Shown here: positions 37,913 to 51,236 of the stretch, piece by piece
Layout: each line of letters opens with the position of its first letter
Position numbering within the stretch: position 1 is the stretch's first letter
DNA from: Rhynchospora pubera
Taxonomy: Eukaryota > Streptophyta > Magnoliopsida > Poales > Cyperaceae
Assembly: GCA_028095005.1 (NCBI GenBank)
Contig: CM051460.1
Location: 23,235,501-23,299,500, forward strand
Length of the DNA: 64,000 nt
Reading direction: 5' to 3'
Position numbers and translations under genes: made by a program
The notes under the pieces: generated by a model
Databases searched by the model: none
Seen by the model: the letters and a program-made list of their open reading frames with translations, nothing else
What the model was told of the DNA's origin: nothing

Positions 37913-38400
37913 AGTTTTGTCATCACTTGTCATCGATAACCAGAAAGTGAACATATAAAATAGACAAGGTGGACATATATAATGATCAAAGTGAACACAT
38001 ACAAACAAATAAGTTCAATAAAAATAAGTTGAATATGCGTATAAAATCTGAACAAGTGATGACAATACTTATTTATTTGTAAGTGTTTACTTTGGTCGTA
38101 TATATGTTTATCTTATCTATTTTATGTGTTCACTATGGTGTGTTTGGATGAGCCGGGAATAGGGTATAAGAATAAGGAATTTCGGTTTGCGTGTTTATTC
38201 TTATTCTTGTGCAATCCAAACAACACAAGAATAAAGAATTTGGGTCCTTATTCCTATACCAACAAAACCATGATATAAAAATAAGGAATAAAAATAAACA
38301 CGCAAACCGAAATTTCTTATTCTTATACCCTATTCCCGGCTCATCCAAACACACCAGTGTTTAGCCGTGGTAAACTGCAGTTATCATTTCTGTTATTATT
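37913..38400. mobile_element. Foldback MITE carrying a second inserted foldback
   Basis: The arms AAAGTGAACACATACAAACA and their inverted copy (about 38065-38132) form a hairpin-like element. A related copy lies at 57049-57255. Its right arm is interrupted by a different element, 38137-38355, which begins GGTGTGTTTGGATGAGCCGG and ends with its complement. That element has arms of about 70 bp matching almost perfectly. Its target duplication is not clear. Confidence 0.7.
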
Positions 38401-38926
38401 TTACTGGTCGAAAAGGTTTTCAACTTATTTACTCGTTTACTTTGGTCCTGGCAGATGCTATGTTGGTCATATGGTTAATCATGAATATGAAAAAGTAAAA
38501 AGAGAACTGGAAAGAAAATACAAATTATATATTTACCAAAACTTTAGTTATCTCAAAATTCCCGTCTCCAGGCAGACAAAAAAAATCGTCTGCTTTAAAA
38601 TAAAAATATCAACAATTTTTTTATATCTATCCACTAAATAACGTTTTATCATAAAACATACATCACAATTACAATTGATCTTTTCAAAAAAAAAAACTAT
38701 ATCCTATAAAGTATTTGCAAATAATAAATACAAGGAAAGGACAAATGAAAAAAAAAAGAAAGAAAAGTATGTACTACCTCAGGAGGAGGCATCAAACAAC
38801 CAAGAAAAAACTCTTCATTTCAGCGTTGTAATTTGAACGGTAACTGTAAGTATAGCTGATATGCATTTTTTTTCCTTTTCTTTTTGGTTCTGTGCTGTGT
38901 TTATCTTTAGTTTGTTTGTTCCATTT
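38401..38926. other. 3' flank of the NDR kinase gene
   Basis: Probably partly 3' UTR on the minus strand (nearest the stop at 38927). No other feature was recognised. Confidence 0.4.
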
Positions 38927-41900
38927 TTACGAAGAAGAAGAGCTGCTTTGGCTTGCAGATATCTCTAACCGGGATGGATACCGGCTGAGATTCCCTTCTG
39001 ATTCGTTGGAGTAATCCTCTTCTTCTGATGCATCTGAAATTGCACAAAAAGAAAAGATTGATTGTAAATAATTATATTAGCTTCAGATAAAATTTAAGTT
39101 AAATATCTTAGGAGAATTCATATGTCAAAAGGAAACAGCATTTAATTTGTCACAGAAATCTATAAAAAAAAAGGCAGCGATGCAACGAATTGTAATATAG
39201 TAAAAGTGTGTGTAGAGACATCAAGTTGATATATTCAATAAACACAGGACACCGGAAAATTTACCAAAAAGAGACTTTATAGTTGGCCTCTTTGATTTGC
39301 TCACTTTTTTCAACTCGGCTGCAAGGTGAAACAACATATAAATTTTAGTAAACGGTGAGGTCATACTTGCACATGTAATAATGTAAAGCAAGTGAAGAAA
39401 TATAAAATAAACCTATCCCAGAAGCCTCATGTTCATTCACAAGTTCAAAGTTCTTATATGTATAGCCAACAAAATTCAAGTCCTTAGAAGAAAGCATCTG
39501 GAAACAAATAGAACAACAGTAAATAAAGGATTGCTAACTTTTTATTTTAGTCTCCAAAACATGTTAAGAGAAATGTATATCACACGACAGTCATATATAT
39601 ATAAATATATAAAATTAAATGCTACCTTTCTCCAAGGTCCTTTTGATGAAGCCCGGCAATGTTCCAGAGGCTGGGATCCCTTAAAGTGTGACAGAGCAGT
39701 GAGCTTATTATTATATGATGATAAACAAGTATAAAACAAACTATAGATTTTCTATATTTGTGATGGTTGTTGATTTCTTTTTTTTTCTTTTTTCTTTTTT
39801 TTTTTTTTTGCTTTTTATCACATATAGCACTCCAGAAAATGGAGAAAATACTACTATCATTTGACAAAAAGAAAAAACAAAATGAAAGAGATCACATGTA
39901 CCTCATCAAATTTCTCAAAATTTTGAGTGTCCAAATCATCATTGACTTGAGGCACATATGCAGCCTTAATCTCATATAGTCTGTCCCAATCAATTCCCCT
40001 GAACCAAGGATGTGCCTACACTTGAAATTTATTATTAAAAGCCCCCCAAATACTCCACAATCGATACATTATTGCATAAACAAAAAAAAAGTAAAAGTAC
40101 CTTTATCTCGTCAGCACCTCTAGTACCAATTCTCTGGTCAACGCTGCATAAAAATCTGCTCATTAGATCTTTCGCCTCTAGACTTAATTTTGCCTCCTCA
40201 GGAAATTTCAAGTGGGTTCTCCAATTTACAATCTGCATGGATTGGTGCATTATTGTACAAGTTGAAAATGTTTCTAGTCAAGAGTTGTGAAGTAATCAAA
40301 GAAGGAATCTAAGTATATATTAAATAAGAGAACACAAAATTCCAATTGGCTGAGAATAACCTACAAATGAGATATGTCTCACAGCATCAAGCTGCACTAC
40401 TTTGTCATCCTTTATAGATGCCTAGTGTGAGAAAGCAGGCTAGCTTGGGTATATTCTAAAGAAATCGAAGTGGTGTATCGGCAATAGTTTTAGCATTTTG
40501 TAGGAACCATGTGACATTTTATTGGTTTACCCTGGAACACCTGACATTTTAAAATCCTCTAATGTACAAAACAAATTGCTCCATGTGTTTTTACCTTTCG
40601 ACATGTATTCATAGGTTCATCAGAATAAAACGGAGGATACCCAACCAGCATTTCATACATGATAGCTCCAAGGGACCACCTACGTAAAGAGATGTACATG
40701 ATTCTATTTACCAAGAGTATCATACATTTGCGATATTTGAAATATAATAATAAATGAATTACCAATCACATTCCATCCCATATCCCTTCTTCAGAAGGAC
40801 TTCTGGCGCAATGTAGTCAGGTGTGCCAACTGTTGAATAAGCCTACATACATAGAAGCAATGCATTTTAGTAGCCATGCTGAATTCTTTCAAACAGCCTG
40901 CTATTAAAAAAATAATCACTATTTACAAAATATTAAAGATGGTTACCAATCTTACCATTTCAGGCCTTGAGGGGAGTTTAAAGCTAAAAAAAACGAAATA
41001 GTTACCAATCTTACCATTTGGCATTTATTACTTGTTCAAAATTATCTTTACAGCTCAGCACACGACCTCTAAATATTGGAGATAGCTTGGGGCACTTTAA
41101 GAACTTTTAGAGCTGGACAAGACAATTGCAAACGCCCTTTGGTAGTCTTACCTTGTTTCCAGAATGCAATATTCAGATTAAGGCATTACAGTTAATTTTT
41201 TGTTTGATAGCTTACGGTCTAATGATATTTTAAATCAACAAAAGAAAAACTGACAAGGGCATTTCGTAATTACCACGGAACTTATTCACTAAAATTGGTT
41301 TAGATTTTTAAAAACTATTTGCATCATTAAATTCACATTTTAAAAATTTTGTGAGACAATGGTTTTAGGTCTCATTGCCATCCTTAAGCTAGCAGGGGCA
41401 AAATAGTAAGTCCATCTCAACTGACCAGTGTTCTCCTGTTCCTTTGCCAATGTTCCAGCTGCTCCTGCTGACTGCACTTTGGCCGGTGGTCGCCCAGCAG
41501 AGACCCACTACTTTGACTTTTGTTGTATACCACATCCTTCTCATTCAAATTTGGGAAGTTCATTGCATCAAGAGGCTTACACAGCCCAAAATCTGACAGC
41601 TTTAGATGTCCATACCGGTCTAATAACAAATTGTCTGGCTTTATATCCCTAAAAATAATTATGTGATAATTCATTAAATGGAATTATTTAAAAAAAATCA
41701 AGTAACACAAACAAGCCTGCCCCTCTTAATTTTAAATATAACGATCTATTTAAAGTTAAATTTTGTTTCTATTCAGTTTACCCATGCTTCTTTTTTGGGT
41801 CCATTATAAGGTCCGACAACACTACAAGAATTCCAATTATGTTTCAGTCCAGTCTGGCACTGGCTTGGACTGTAACAATCAAACACCAATTATGTGTCTG

Positions 41901-43562
41901 TATCTACATCATTTTGTTGGATTTGTAGCAGATATGAAATTGATAATTTTACAGATATTCATAGTATTTTACTAATAATATGTGGACATGGGCGAAACAG
42001 ATATATATCCATTCCGTTTACACCCTTAGTAGGTAGGTATAAATTTTCTGTTGGATTTATTGGGCCAGTTTGGGGTGAGACTGAGACCCACCATATCCTG
42101 AGAATTATAAAGAGATACCTAAAAAGATTATCAATCTCGTACCTATTATTACAGCATCACTAATACTGGACCCGGATGATGACTTAGCTAATCTTATATA
42201 TTTAAATTCTTATTCAAAATGGTACCAATTTCAAGCTAGCAACAGGCATATCTTAGGAGAAGTGCACACAGTACCTGTGGATGTAGTTATGCTTGTGAAT
42301 TGACTGGATGGCAAGAACACATTCAGCAACATAAAACCGAGACTCATCTTCAGTAAGTGTATCTTTACGCATCAAAAGCGTCATCATGTCGCCTCCCGGC
42401 AAATATTCCATTATTAGGTACAAATAATCTGAATCTTGAAAAGAGCAGTATAGTTTCACTATACAGTTGCTGTCAACCTCTGCTAATAGATTCCTCTCTG
42501 CTTTTACATGCTCTACCTGATACGGTTAAGGTACAGTCAGAATTGGAAAGCACTAGTTTTCTGCAGCATGTAAGGGAGGTTGCTTACCTGGCCTCGGCGA
42601 AGCATCTCTGATTTCTTGAGCTTCTTCATTGCATACACATTTCCTGTTGTTTTCTCCTTACAGATCCTCACCTGCAACATAAATGAGCTAAACAAATTGA
42701 AAAATGCCACCTAGAGATAACTTAATGAAAAATAAATTCCGATAATTATCACATTAACTAAGGAGATAATTTTTTTTTACTTCTTGAACTGCTTAACAAG
42801 TACAGACCAATATCTCATTACTCAAACAAACACATAATAATTTGCAGAAGGGTCAATTGGAGATACTAGTAGTATACCTCCCCAAATGCACCTTTCCCTA
42901 TCATAGCCACAATTTCGAAGTCTTCCACACCCATTTTGTGCCTTTGTAGACGCATATATTCTGTTTCTTTTTTCTCAAAGTATTTTAGGATATTGGTTTG
43001 TTCCTCCTCTGAAATTTCAGCATCAGCGAGCTTCTTCTCCAGGTTATCCCTCCTACAATCATTAACTTCAACTTACTACAAATTAAATATAAACAAATTG
43101 CATAAATGTATTTGAGAACATGCATATCCCAATGTTCCATTATCCTCACATGGCTATAATAACCAACTCAGTCCCATTTTCAACCATATGCCACCAAACA
43201 TAATATTGGACCAAAAAGTAAAGCCATTATCAAAATCAAATCAATACCCACCAAAAACCAACCAAATTATACCAAAAAACAACAGTCCTACATCAGAAAC
43301 CAAACGAATTTCTCCTGTTCGAAACACAAATTCACCAACTAATTGAATAATAATATCATCCATACCTCTCCTTTCTCTCTTGTAAGTTCTTCATCTGTTC
43401 TTTATAGTGATTCTCAATGTATTGCTTTGCAGCTGCAACTCGCTGCTTCGTGGCATTAGATGGCGCATCCTCTTGTCCTCCATTTGGGGGTAAATCTTTC
43501 TTTTTCCCAGGCGATTTTTCCTTGGGCTGGAGCTTGCTCAACCAACTCCTTGCAGAACTCAT
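38927..43562 (-). CDS. NDR-family AGC Ser/Thr kinase
   Basis: Thirteen exons: 43366-43562, 42878-43052, 42588-42671, 42275-42516, 41426-41648, 40763-40842, 40595-40679, 40101-40232, 39902-40015, 39626-39679, 39413-39497, 39265-39318, 38927-39033. They join in frame to 543 aa. NDR/LATS-type kinases are activated by MOB proteins and act in growth and polarity control. The basic N-terminal helix (about 41-74, AAAKQYIENHYKEQMKNLQE) is the MOB-binding region. Kinase marks are GKGAFGEV, the ATP lysine YAMKK (Lys140), HRDIKPDN (Asp234), DFGLCK (Asp252), and STVGTPDYIAPE after an NDR-type activation-segment insert of about 50 residues. The hydrophobic motif NFVGYTYKNFE holds the regulatory Thr475. 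The C-terminus is Ser-rich. All key residues are intact. Confidence 0.94.
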
Positions 43563-43990
43563 GTTTCAATGACAACCCTCTTAAATGGTACCCCAATCTC
43601 CGATTTCCAATTCTACTTCCCTCTTTCAGACAGCCTCAATCAATTTCAGAAATTGTACGGCATAACATACTCAATTCCTCCCAGCGAATCCACTCATGAT
43701 ATCAATTCCACGATAGAAAATGTAACCAATGCGCGAATCCAACAAAACGGTTCAGAACCTAATCCACCAATTCAACGAAAGTGCTAATTGGAGATGATGG
43801 CGAAGAGGAGAAGGTGGAGCAGAAACGAGATAAAAGGGAGCGAAATGGGGAGAAAATGGAGGGAGGGAGGAAGGTAGGTTAGTTAATTTCTCAATTAAGG
43901 GAAGATTAATGATTCCAATTAGAGACGCAACGAGCGAAATGATCGGATTACCACTCGCTAGATCGGCTTAAGAGCCGAAGACGAGGAGAT
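43563..43990 (-). other. 5' leader and promoter of the NDR kinase gene
   Basis: Minus-strand sequence is CT-rich (CTCCCCATTT, TCTCGTTTCTGC) for about 300 bases ahead of the start codon, consistent with a leader. No upstream ATG-led frame of note was seen. Confidence 0.45.
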
Positions 43991-45795
43991 CAGATACATC
44001 TACAACTCTACACGAGAGGGATATATTTGGAATTTATCCTTTTGCCTGAGAATATGTCTCCGATCTCCTGATTATTATTCTGTATAGTTTATGTGTAGCG
44101 GGTCTAATTTAGGAGCTAATGAGTTTGTGATAGAGAGGGAGATAGACTTTGATGGTATAGAGAATCTAGGATCAAGGAAAAGACGCGGGAGGCCGTCATT
44201 CCCGCTCCATCAAAGCAACAGGGGATGTCTGAAGTGGAATGGGTATATGACAACTGTATTTGTAATATGCCAAATATGACTATTACTCTAAGTTACTCTT
44301 ACCTAACGTGGCATCGTAGAGGATATAGCTGATTAGCTGGTCATGAGTGGCATATTTTTAATGCAAATTCAAAATTTAATGAATAAGGTCCAAAATTTAT
44401 GTTATCGTCATCATATTTTTTTTATTATACAAATAATGTATTAAATTATTGAAATTTATATAAGAATAAAAATATATTGAAATTCAAAAATAGTACAAAG
44501 ATAAATTGTGTATTATTTATTCGTGTGATTAAAAATAATATAAGTATCGTAGAAATTAATTTTTAGATAGTTTGTGCAATTTCGCATAATTTGGAGAGAG
44601 GCCAAAAATAAATAATACAATAATATTATAAATAATATAATATTCAGAATTTTTGTTATGATGATTAGGCATGGAGAGGTGGGAGAAAATGAGCGCAATC
44701 AGCATGCCACGCAACCTATGCGTAGGAAGTCGTAAATGTGTTAGGAGTAGATAACGTTGTGATTATTATTTAGCTCGTCGACGCTGGATTCTCTCGTGAG
44801 AGAGACTGGCCACTTCATTTGTTTTTCCGATTTTACAGGGAAGTATTGGTAATTTTGAATTAGAGATGTCGGCACTTTTACACCAGTGTCCTTCAAATTT
44901 TTTGATTTATGAATTATACATGACAATTTATGCCGACACCGATGTACTTCATTTTCACACTCTGATATTGTCGACAAAGTTATATTTACCGTCACCGAAT
45001 ATAAATTATATAGCTCAGTGCAAGTAAAAGGTATAAATTCTTTTAGTTCAATTAACTTCATAAAGACTATTTTACATTTTTACCTTTTCTATTAAGACAA
45101 TAGTTTTTCTTGCAACCAACAATTTGTCCTTTGTCCATTAAAAAAACAAAAAAACAATTTGTCCTTTGTTGTTTAATCATACATTGATATGATGTTATGA
45201 TTTATAAATAGATATTGATTATTTTTTTAGACATAGTAAAATAAAATGTCAATTTTATGTTTTTGTTATGCATGTTGCTTCAGCCAGTGAAAACGTGGAT
45301 TAACCAAAATTAATTGTAGTTCCAAGATTTGTAATTAACCAAAAAACTTTTTATGGACCTAATTGAGATTCTCTAGGACAGGGAGTTGAACAAACTTCTT
45401 TCTAAACTCCTTTTCGGTCCTCTCCAGTATTGTTAACTGGATACATTCCGTTTCGCCATTATTTTATTTCTCAGGATATAACCGGTACCAACAGCAGGAT
45501 ACATCCAAGCGTGCATAATGGAGGAAATTAACATCATGAATGGTTTTATTTGAATTTTAATAACAACATCGTTATTATCCCTGTAGGTCGGCCGAAAACG
45601 TGATCCTTATTTTATTTTTTCTTTATCCTGAATTGAATATTTTTAAATACATTATTTGGAATTTACTATCTTTTTCAGGATTTTGAATCCGATTCTTATA
45701 TAAAAAAAAAGTAAAATTCGCCTGGATGGCCGTCTGTGTGCACATGATGGACCCTCATAAGGGTGGATTATGAAAAGTCAAATTCATTAAGAGAT
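43991..45795. other. Intergenic, nothing recognised
   Basis: AT-rich. Short open frames (44091-44279, 44741-45061) show no family signature or splice context. Confidence 0.45.
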
Positions 45796-45803
45796 GTTTT
45801 ATG

Positions 45804-45976
45804 AAGTGTTTTGAAAACCGTACCGGATATTAGAAAATTCTGGTAATATAAAAAACCAGAACAGTGACCGAAACAGTAATATCCAGTATTTTCGAGAAAA
45901 TACCAGACTATATTAGAAAATATTGGATTTCGATCGCCTGGCCAGTAGGGGTGCCGGTACTGTTTTAAAAACACTG
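45804..45976. mobile_element. hAT-like MITE with 8-bp target duplication
   Basis: A 173-bp element with ends AAGTGTTTTGAAAACCGTACC and CAGTGTTTTTAAAACAGTACC (complement), flanked by a perfect 8-bp repeat GTTTTATG (45796-45803 and 45977-45984). No coding capacity. Confidence 0.82.
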
Positions 45977-46423
45977 GTTTTATGTTATTTAAACAAAAAA
46001 TTATTAGTATAATTTTTTTTAATAGATAGGTCAGTACTTTTCTGTTGTACATAAAGTCAATATACCTGTCTTTCAGTCTTTTATATCAGTCATCTGACTC
46101 TGTTTAAATCCGCTCCTCGTATAAAAAACAATCAAGACTTCCAACAAACGCTTACTTATTTTGGTTAAAGCCCATGATTAAGCAACCTCCATTTTTCCAC
46201 AAACATATCCTTAAGCAACTTCCTCTCCACTAAAACTTGTAATGTTAGGCAACCGAACCTTAGTCTTAACACGGTTTGGACGTCACTCTTAACAAGTTAT
46301 GGAAGTTCCACGCAATAATTTAAGATGAAGCATGCAACGGTCGGATAAAGTCAATGACAACATTGACAGAACGGAACTTTTAAATTTGAAACAATTTTTT
46401 TTTTCTAAAATCAGCCCCTAAAC

Positions 46424-46616
46424 CCGAGTTCAGATCTGGTGCCGCGCGGCACACCGTGTAGCGCGGCATCGTAGCCGTCTGATCAAGATCCAATTGACAA
46501 GGAAGCCCCGTGCATGTAACCTAGATTGATAGGTCCATAAAAAATGAACCGTCCGATCAAAATCAGACGGCTCGTACGCGCGCTACACGGTGTCCCGCGC
46601 TACATGGGATTCGGGT
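46424..46616. mobile_element. MULE-like foldback MITE with 9-bp flanking repeat
   Basis: The inverted arms are GC-rich and share GACACCGTGTAGCGCG-type motifs and an AGCCGTCTGAT segment. The element is bounded by CCCCTAAAC at 46415-46423 and 46617-46625. A 9-bp duplication is typical of Mutator-like elements. Local GC content stands out strongly against the surroundings. Confidence 0.65.
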
Positions 46617-46625
46617 CCCCTAAAC

Positions 46626-48481
46626 CCGCCTCAATTTGTTGAGCCGAATGAAAAATTCAAACTATTGTATGGTCAACGGCTACTCTGAAAACGTGATGCT
46701 AGAATATGTACTTCATTTATTTATTTATTTATTTGAAGCAAATGTACTTTTTTTTCTTCTGGAGAACAGGGGAAGAATGATCGTAGAACATGTTGCAACT
46801 TCTACACATATTCTAAAAAATTCCTAAATGAAGCAAATGGATTTTAAAATAATACCTATTTATTGTTTATAATCCTTCAACTTTGAGAATTATCCAATTT
46901 AGTCCTTACAATTTTCAATATTTACTGCAACGTTTATTTATTATTTAATATCCATTGGGAAAAAGAAAGAATGCAAACAAATATATCTTTGAAATCAAAT
47001 ATCAATTACTCGAATAATAAGATCAATGTTCATTTCGTCATAAATTCATTTAAAATAATATTTACGTACATCTAACCATAAATATTATTAAGACAGGGAT
47101 GCTGGCTTCAATATATATTATTATGAACAATATATGTTCATAAATTTAAGGACTAACATGACAAACACGTAATATTTTAAGAAATAATTATTTAATTTAA
47201 ATTTATTCTAAAAAAGCTGACCTGAGGGCTATAATTTATTTATGGCAATGTTTTTACATTTATTTCTGAATTAAGGTCCGGCCGATTGGAATACTGAAGG
47301 AACCTTCTATTGAACAGCTTATTATAAATGGCCTGTTGTAAACATTTTGTTAAATAAATTATTAAATATTATCAAATAATATTTGGGAAAGTCTAATACG
47401 AGTTGTATATCCCGATTTGACTGAAAAAATCATCGATAATTTATATGGTTCGATCCATGTCAATGACCTTATATTCGCAAAAATGACATCCGCACTCGTT
47501 CAAAAAATCATTCACAATCGTATTCAATTTGTATCAGCAGAAATAATGCCAATATCTGGATTATCCATATTTGAAATAAAAAAGCATGTGTTTTGATTTT
47601 CTTAATTGCACGACAAAGACAAATTGTTGAAATTCTACTTGTACTCAATACTTCAAAATTTTCTTCCTATTCTTATACAAATTTAATTTTAAATTTTCTT
47701 CCTATTCTAATACAAAACTTATTCACACTCGTATTATCTGCTTAATGAAATACATAAACAGACATGTATTCTATTCGCAGTTTAGCTTTTGGTCAACAAT
47801 GGCCAGCATAATTCCGATGCATGAACAATGATAATTTATAGCATTTAATTGCCACGTTTATTTATTTTTATTGAGAGCTGATGTTCTCCTGAAAATTCAA
47901 CCTTTTATTCGCCATAAGAATCCTTTCAAATATAAACTGCTGGCTTCGAGGAAATCTCTTGCCTTTCCTTGGATATCTGCACTTTATCTCTGATTTAAGT
48001 ACAGTACTGAGATGGAAGCGAGTCCCATTAAACTCTGAAACATGATACGTCCCAGAACTTGTCCATATAGCAGGAAACCTATAGTAAATTTTAATAGTAC
48101 AGAAAGGACTCAAGGAGTGCAAGCACTTTCATTATATGACACCAACAGTGAAAATATATTACTTCCGCAAAAAAATATTACAAAGGAGCTGTGACAATAC
48201 AGCTCCAGCATTACTACAATGGTTCTCATCAATACAACAGTGCACATCAGCTCACATTTCAGGGCTTGAAATAACATACCATGAGAGAAAAAGGATGAAA
48301 CAAGGGAAAAATAATAACAGAAAAAAGAGCAACATGACCTTTGTGAATTGTGACGCTTATATTAGGGACAACTAAGGAGATAAACTCAACAAAGTCGCCC
48401 CAATATTTCAGAAATAAAGGAATATTTCAGCTTCTTTGATCTATCATTTTCTTTTTCCTCAGCTTTTGCGGTTTATCTTAC
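46626..48481. other. Intergenic, then NECAP 3' flank
   Basis: No supported gene. The last few hundred bases before 48482 are probably NECAP 3' UTR on the minus strand. Confidence 0.4.
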
Positions 48482-48821
48482 TCAAAACGCAGCCCATCCA
48501 GAAGCTGAAGTTTTCTTAGGCCCTGAGCTGGTTGTTGTTGAAGGCAAACTTTTCTGTAAGTCAGAGGTAACCAAGTGTAAGTCATTATAGTAATTAAAAT
48601 TACACAGAATAAGTCTGGTATAAGTTGCAAGCAGACTTATCGAAGTATTAATCATTTATTGTTTCTCTGCTCATTCGTGTTTAGTATGGAATCTAACAAC
48701 ATTATACCTAAAACAGGCATGTTAGCAGGTATCTGTACCAGTGTTTTCTGTTTGTCTATATTACTCATCAATAGTGATTATTGAGTTATAACTAAACACA
48801 TCTATTTATACAGAAATAAGG

Positions 48822-48855
<34 letters not shown>

Positions 48856-50250
48856 GACAAGAAATCACCTCAATAGATGAAAGATCAGAGAAAGGGTCGG
48901 GATTTTTCTGCTTTGCAGCCCTCATATTCTCACGTGACGGTGCCAGAAGACTTGCCTTTTGAGATATTTTTGCAACAGCAGGGTCGTTAGGTGGAGGTGG
49001 CAAAGGTGACCTCAGTTTCCCAGCCCCAGGTGGGGGTGCCAGGAAGCTGCCTGCCCCACCTACAGTTGCTTTCTCCTTAGCCTGCCCAACTCCAGACAAT
49101 CCAACTGAGGAGAGCATGCCTGCACTGGCCCCACTGCCAGATGTCTTTGTCTTCACATTTATCCTGATAGTTTCTCCTTCCTATATCATGCGTGCATCTT
49201 AATATTAACTAAAATGCATATATTTTAACAATGTTGGGTAAATTTTGTCAAGGTCAGTAAATGGGTCAATCAAAATCCATGGACTTTGATCATGCACTTT
49301 TATGGCTTCTTCAAAGTCTTTTTAAATATTCATTTTGTCCCAATAAGTTAATCCATCATTCTCTGTAAGGAGATAATGGACTCACATGCACAACTCAGAT
49401 TGACCCATTAGTGATAGAAGATATAATTTAGTACATCCCATGATGCTATGTTTTGCTCCTTTGATAAAATAGGTCTACAACCAAAAGCTAGCCAAGGTTC
49501 ACACTATGCAAACTGTTGTGGTGCACTTGGCAAAAATATGTTTTGTCTCAATTAAATAAGCAAGATAAACAAAACTGATAGCTGGAATCAGCCAAATGGA
49601 ACCAGTAACGACCAGATTTAACCGCCTATGTTAATATAAATAAAACCAAAAGCAGAAAGCAAACATCTGTCTATATGAAGAACCCCATTGAAAATTTTCT
49701 CAGCAACTAGCAAAGGAAATAAATGGCTCGCACAAAGAAATTCCAAATTTACCTTTAACCGGCGATTAACCACAGGATTTATGTCGATATGGCTATCTTC
49801 CCCCTCCTCTCCTACCACCTCCTTCTCATTCTCCCTCTTCAGATACTTCTCATGGTCTGATAATGCTACATTAAAGTCAAATGCCTCATTTCTCTCATTA
49901 AACCCCAGCCCAACAAAAGCATGTTTCCCCGTCCCATCCTCAATTTTAATTACAAAATATCTAGAAGAATCCAAAACTGTTTCCACAGACTGTTCTCTCT
50001 GGCCTGGGTGAACAAAACAGGCAGCAAACAGTTCGCCCGACGCAGGGTCCTCAAGGCGGACCTCACAACGGGTCCCGCAAGAGACCACACGAAGACGGCC
50101 AGACCAGATCTTATCAGACTGGAGCCACTCACCACACTTGTAGCCTCCGCTACTGGCACGTGGCGGTATCTTGTAGACAGAGACCTCACGCACCACTAGA
50201 AGTGTGTGCTCAAAGGCCTCGTCTGCTTCCTCAAAGGAGGAGCCTGACAT
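48482..50250 (-). CDS. NECAP-like adaptin-ear-binding coat-associated protein
   Basis: Three coding exons, 49753-50250, 48869-49180 and 48482-48553, join in frame to 293 aa. NECAPs act in clathrin-mediated endocytosis, binding AP-2 and assisting coat assembly. The N-terminal PHear domain (about 10-150) is recognisable from HTLLVVREVSVYKIPPR, WSGRLRVVSCG, SSRYFVIKIEDGTGKHAFVG and GFNERNEAFDFNVALSDHEK. The tail is Gly/Pro-rich with a PLPPPPND stretch. It ends with two adaptin-ear ligand motifs, DPF (261-263) and the C-terminal WAAF (290-293, a WxxF motif). The start ATG (50248-50250) gives MSGSSFEEADEAFEHTL, which matches the family. A leader intron precedes it. The second intron starts with a long poly-C tract. 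Confidence 0.93.
48825..48856. repeat. T10-G22 homopolymer tract in NECAP intron 2
   Basis: T10 (48825-48834) is followed directly by G22 (48835-48856). In the gene orientation this is C22-A10, beginning 12 bases inside the intron after the exon 2 donor. Confidence 0.9.
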
Positions 50251-50265
50251 GATTATAGCTTAGAT

Positions 50266-51160
50266 CTGCAAAGTAAGAGCAAAAACAAAATTAAATGTAT
50301 ATAGAAGAAACTAACTGTAAAATTGTCAAACTTAGGCTAAGAAAAAATATAATATAAAACGTCAGACATTTTGGCTTTACTTGTTCAACTTAGTTGAAGG
50401 GAATTATTTAAGGATATTCTCTTGGATAAATTTGTCCGTGACAAAGCTAGAGAAACTGGATCTCAAACCTATAAGATGGCTAGGAACAGATGGAATACAA
50501 AAGAGTGGAGTCCCATAACAAAAGCTCATTTCTTTGCCACAAGAGGCATCATTGAGGTCATGAGCTAAATACAGGGTGCTTATGCTTTTTATTGTGATCG
50601 GCAATTTGAACCAATAGAGAATTTAAAAAAAAAATAACTAATACTGTTATCATGAGTGGTAGATAACATGTCTCCTAAAGGAAGCACCTATTTAACAAGT
50701 AAATTATCAGTAAACAAATCTTCATGTCCAAGGTTAATAGAACTTCATAAAAAAAATTGAAAAAAAAAAGATGTAAATCAGTGCAATGGTTTGTTCAGAC
50801 AGAGAAAGATGATCATCAGATACATTTCCTCATTGACCAATTTTTCATCACATAAAACTTCAGTTCCTGCTGAACAGAAACTTAGAAGTAAAGATTTATT
50901 TGTGATACCAATCTCAGATCATGAACAATTAACAAATTCAACTCGTATGGACACAAATTGTAGCCAATGTTTGTAATAAAAATTAAACTGTTAAGATACT
51001 AGTTCACGGAACTATACACCGCAGCTCCCAATTCACGCTTGGCAAAAAAAAGAAACAACTTTCTGATGCCTAACTAAACGAAGAAGCACAAATTAAGCCA
51101 TTACACAGTTAGATCTGAAAGAAAAGAAAAACAGGAGATGAAGGGAAGCAGGTCTCGTAC
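50266..51160 (-). other. Probable 5' leader intron of the NECAP-like gene
   Basis: A donor AAATCG/GTACGAG (exon base 51161) and an acceptor TTTGCAG/ATCTAAG (exon base 50265) bound an intron of about 895 bp ending 15 bases before the start codon. Upstream the leader is GA/CT-rich, with a (GA)n run at 51206-51234. Confidence 0.6.
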
Positions 51161-51161
51161 C

Positions 51162-51203
51162 GATTTGAGGTTGAAGTTGACGACGATCGAGCGAATGGAG
51201 ATT

Positions 51204-51236
<33 letters not shown>

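Noticed and set aside
49688..50199. Plus-strand frames over NECAP exon 1
   Set aside because: Shadows of a coding exon with a clear PHear domain on the minus strand.
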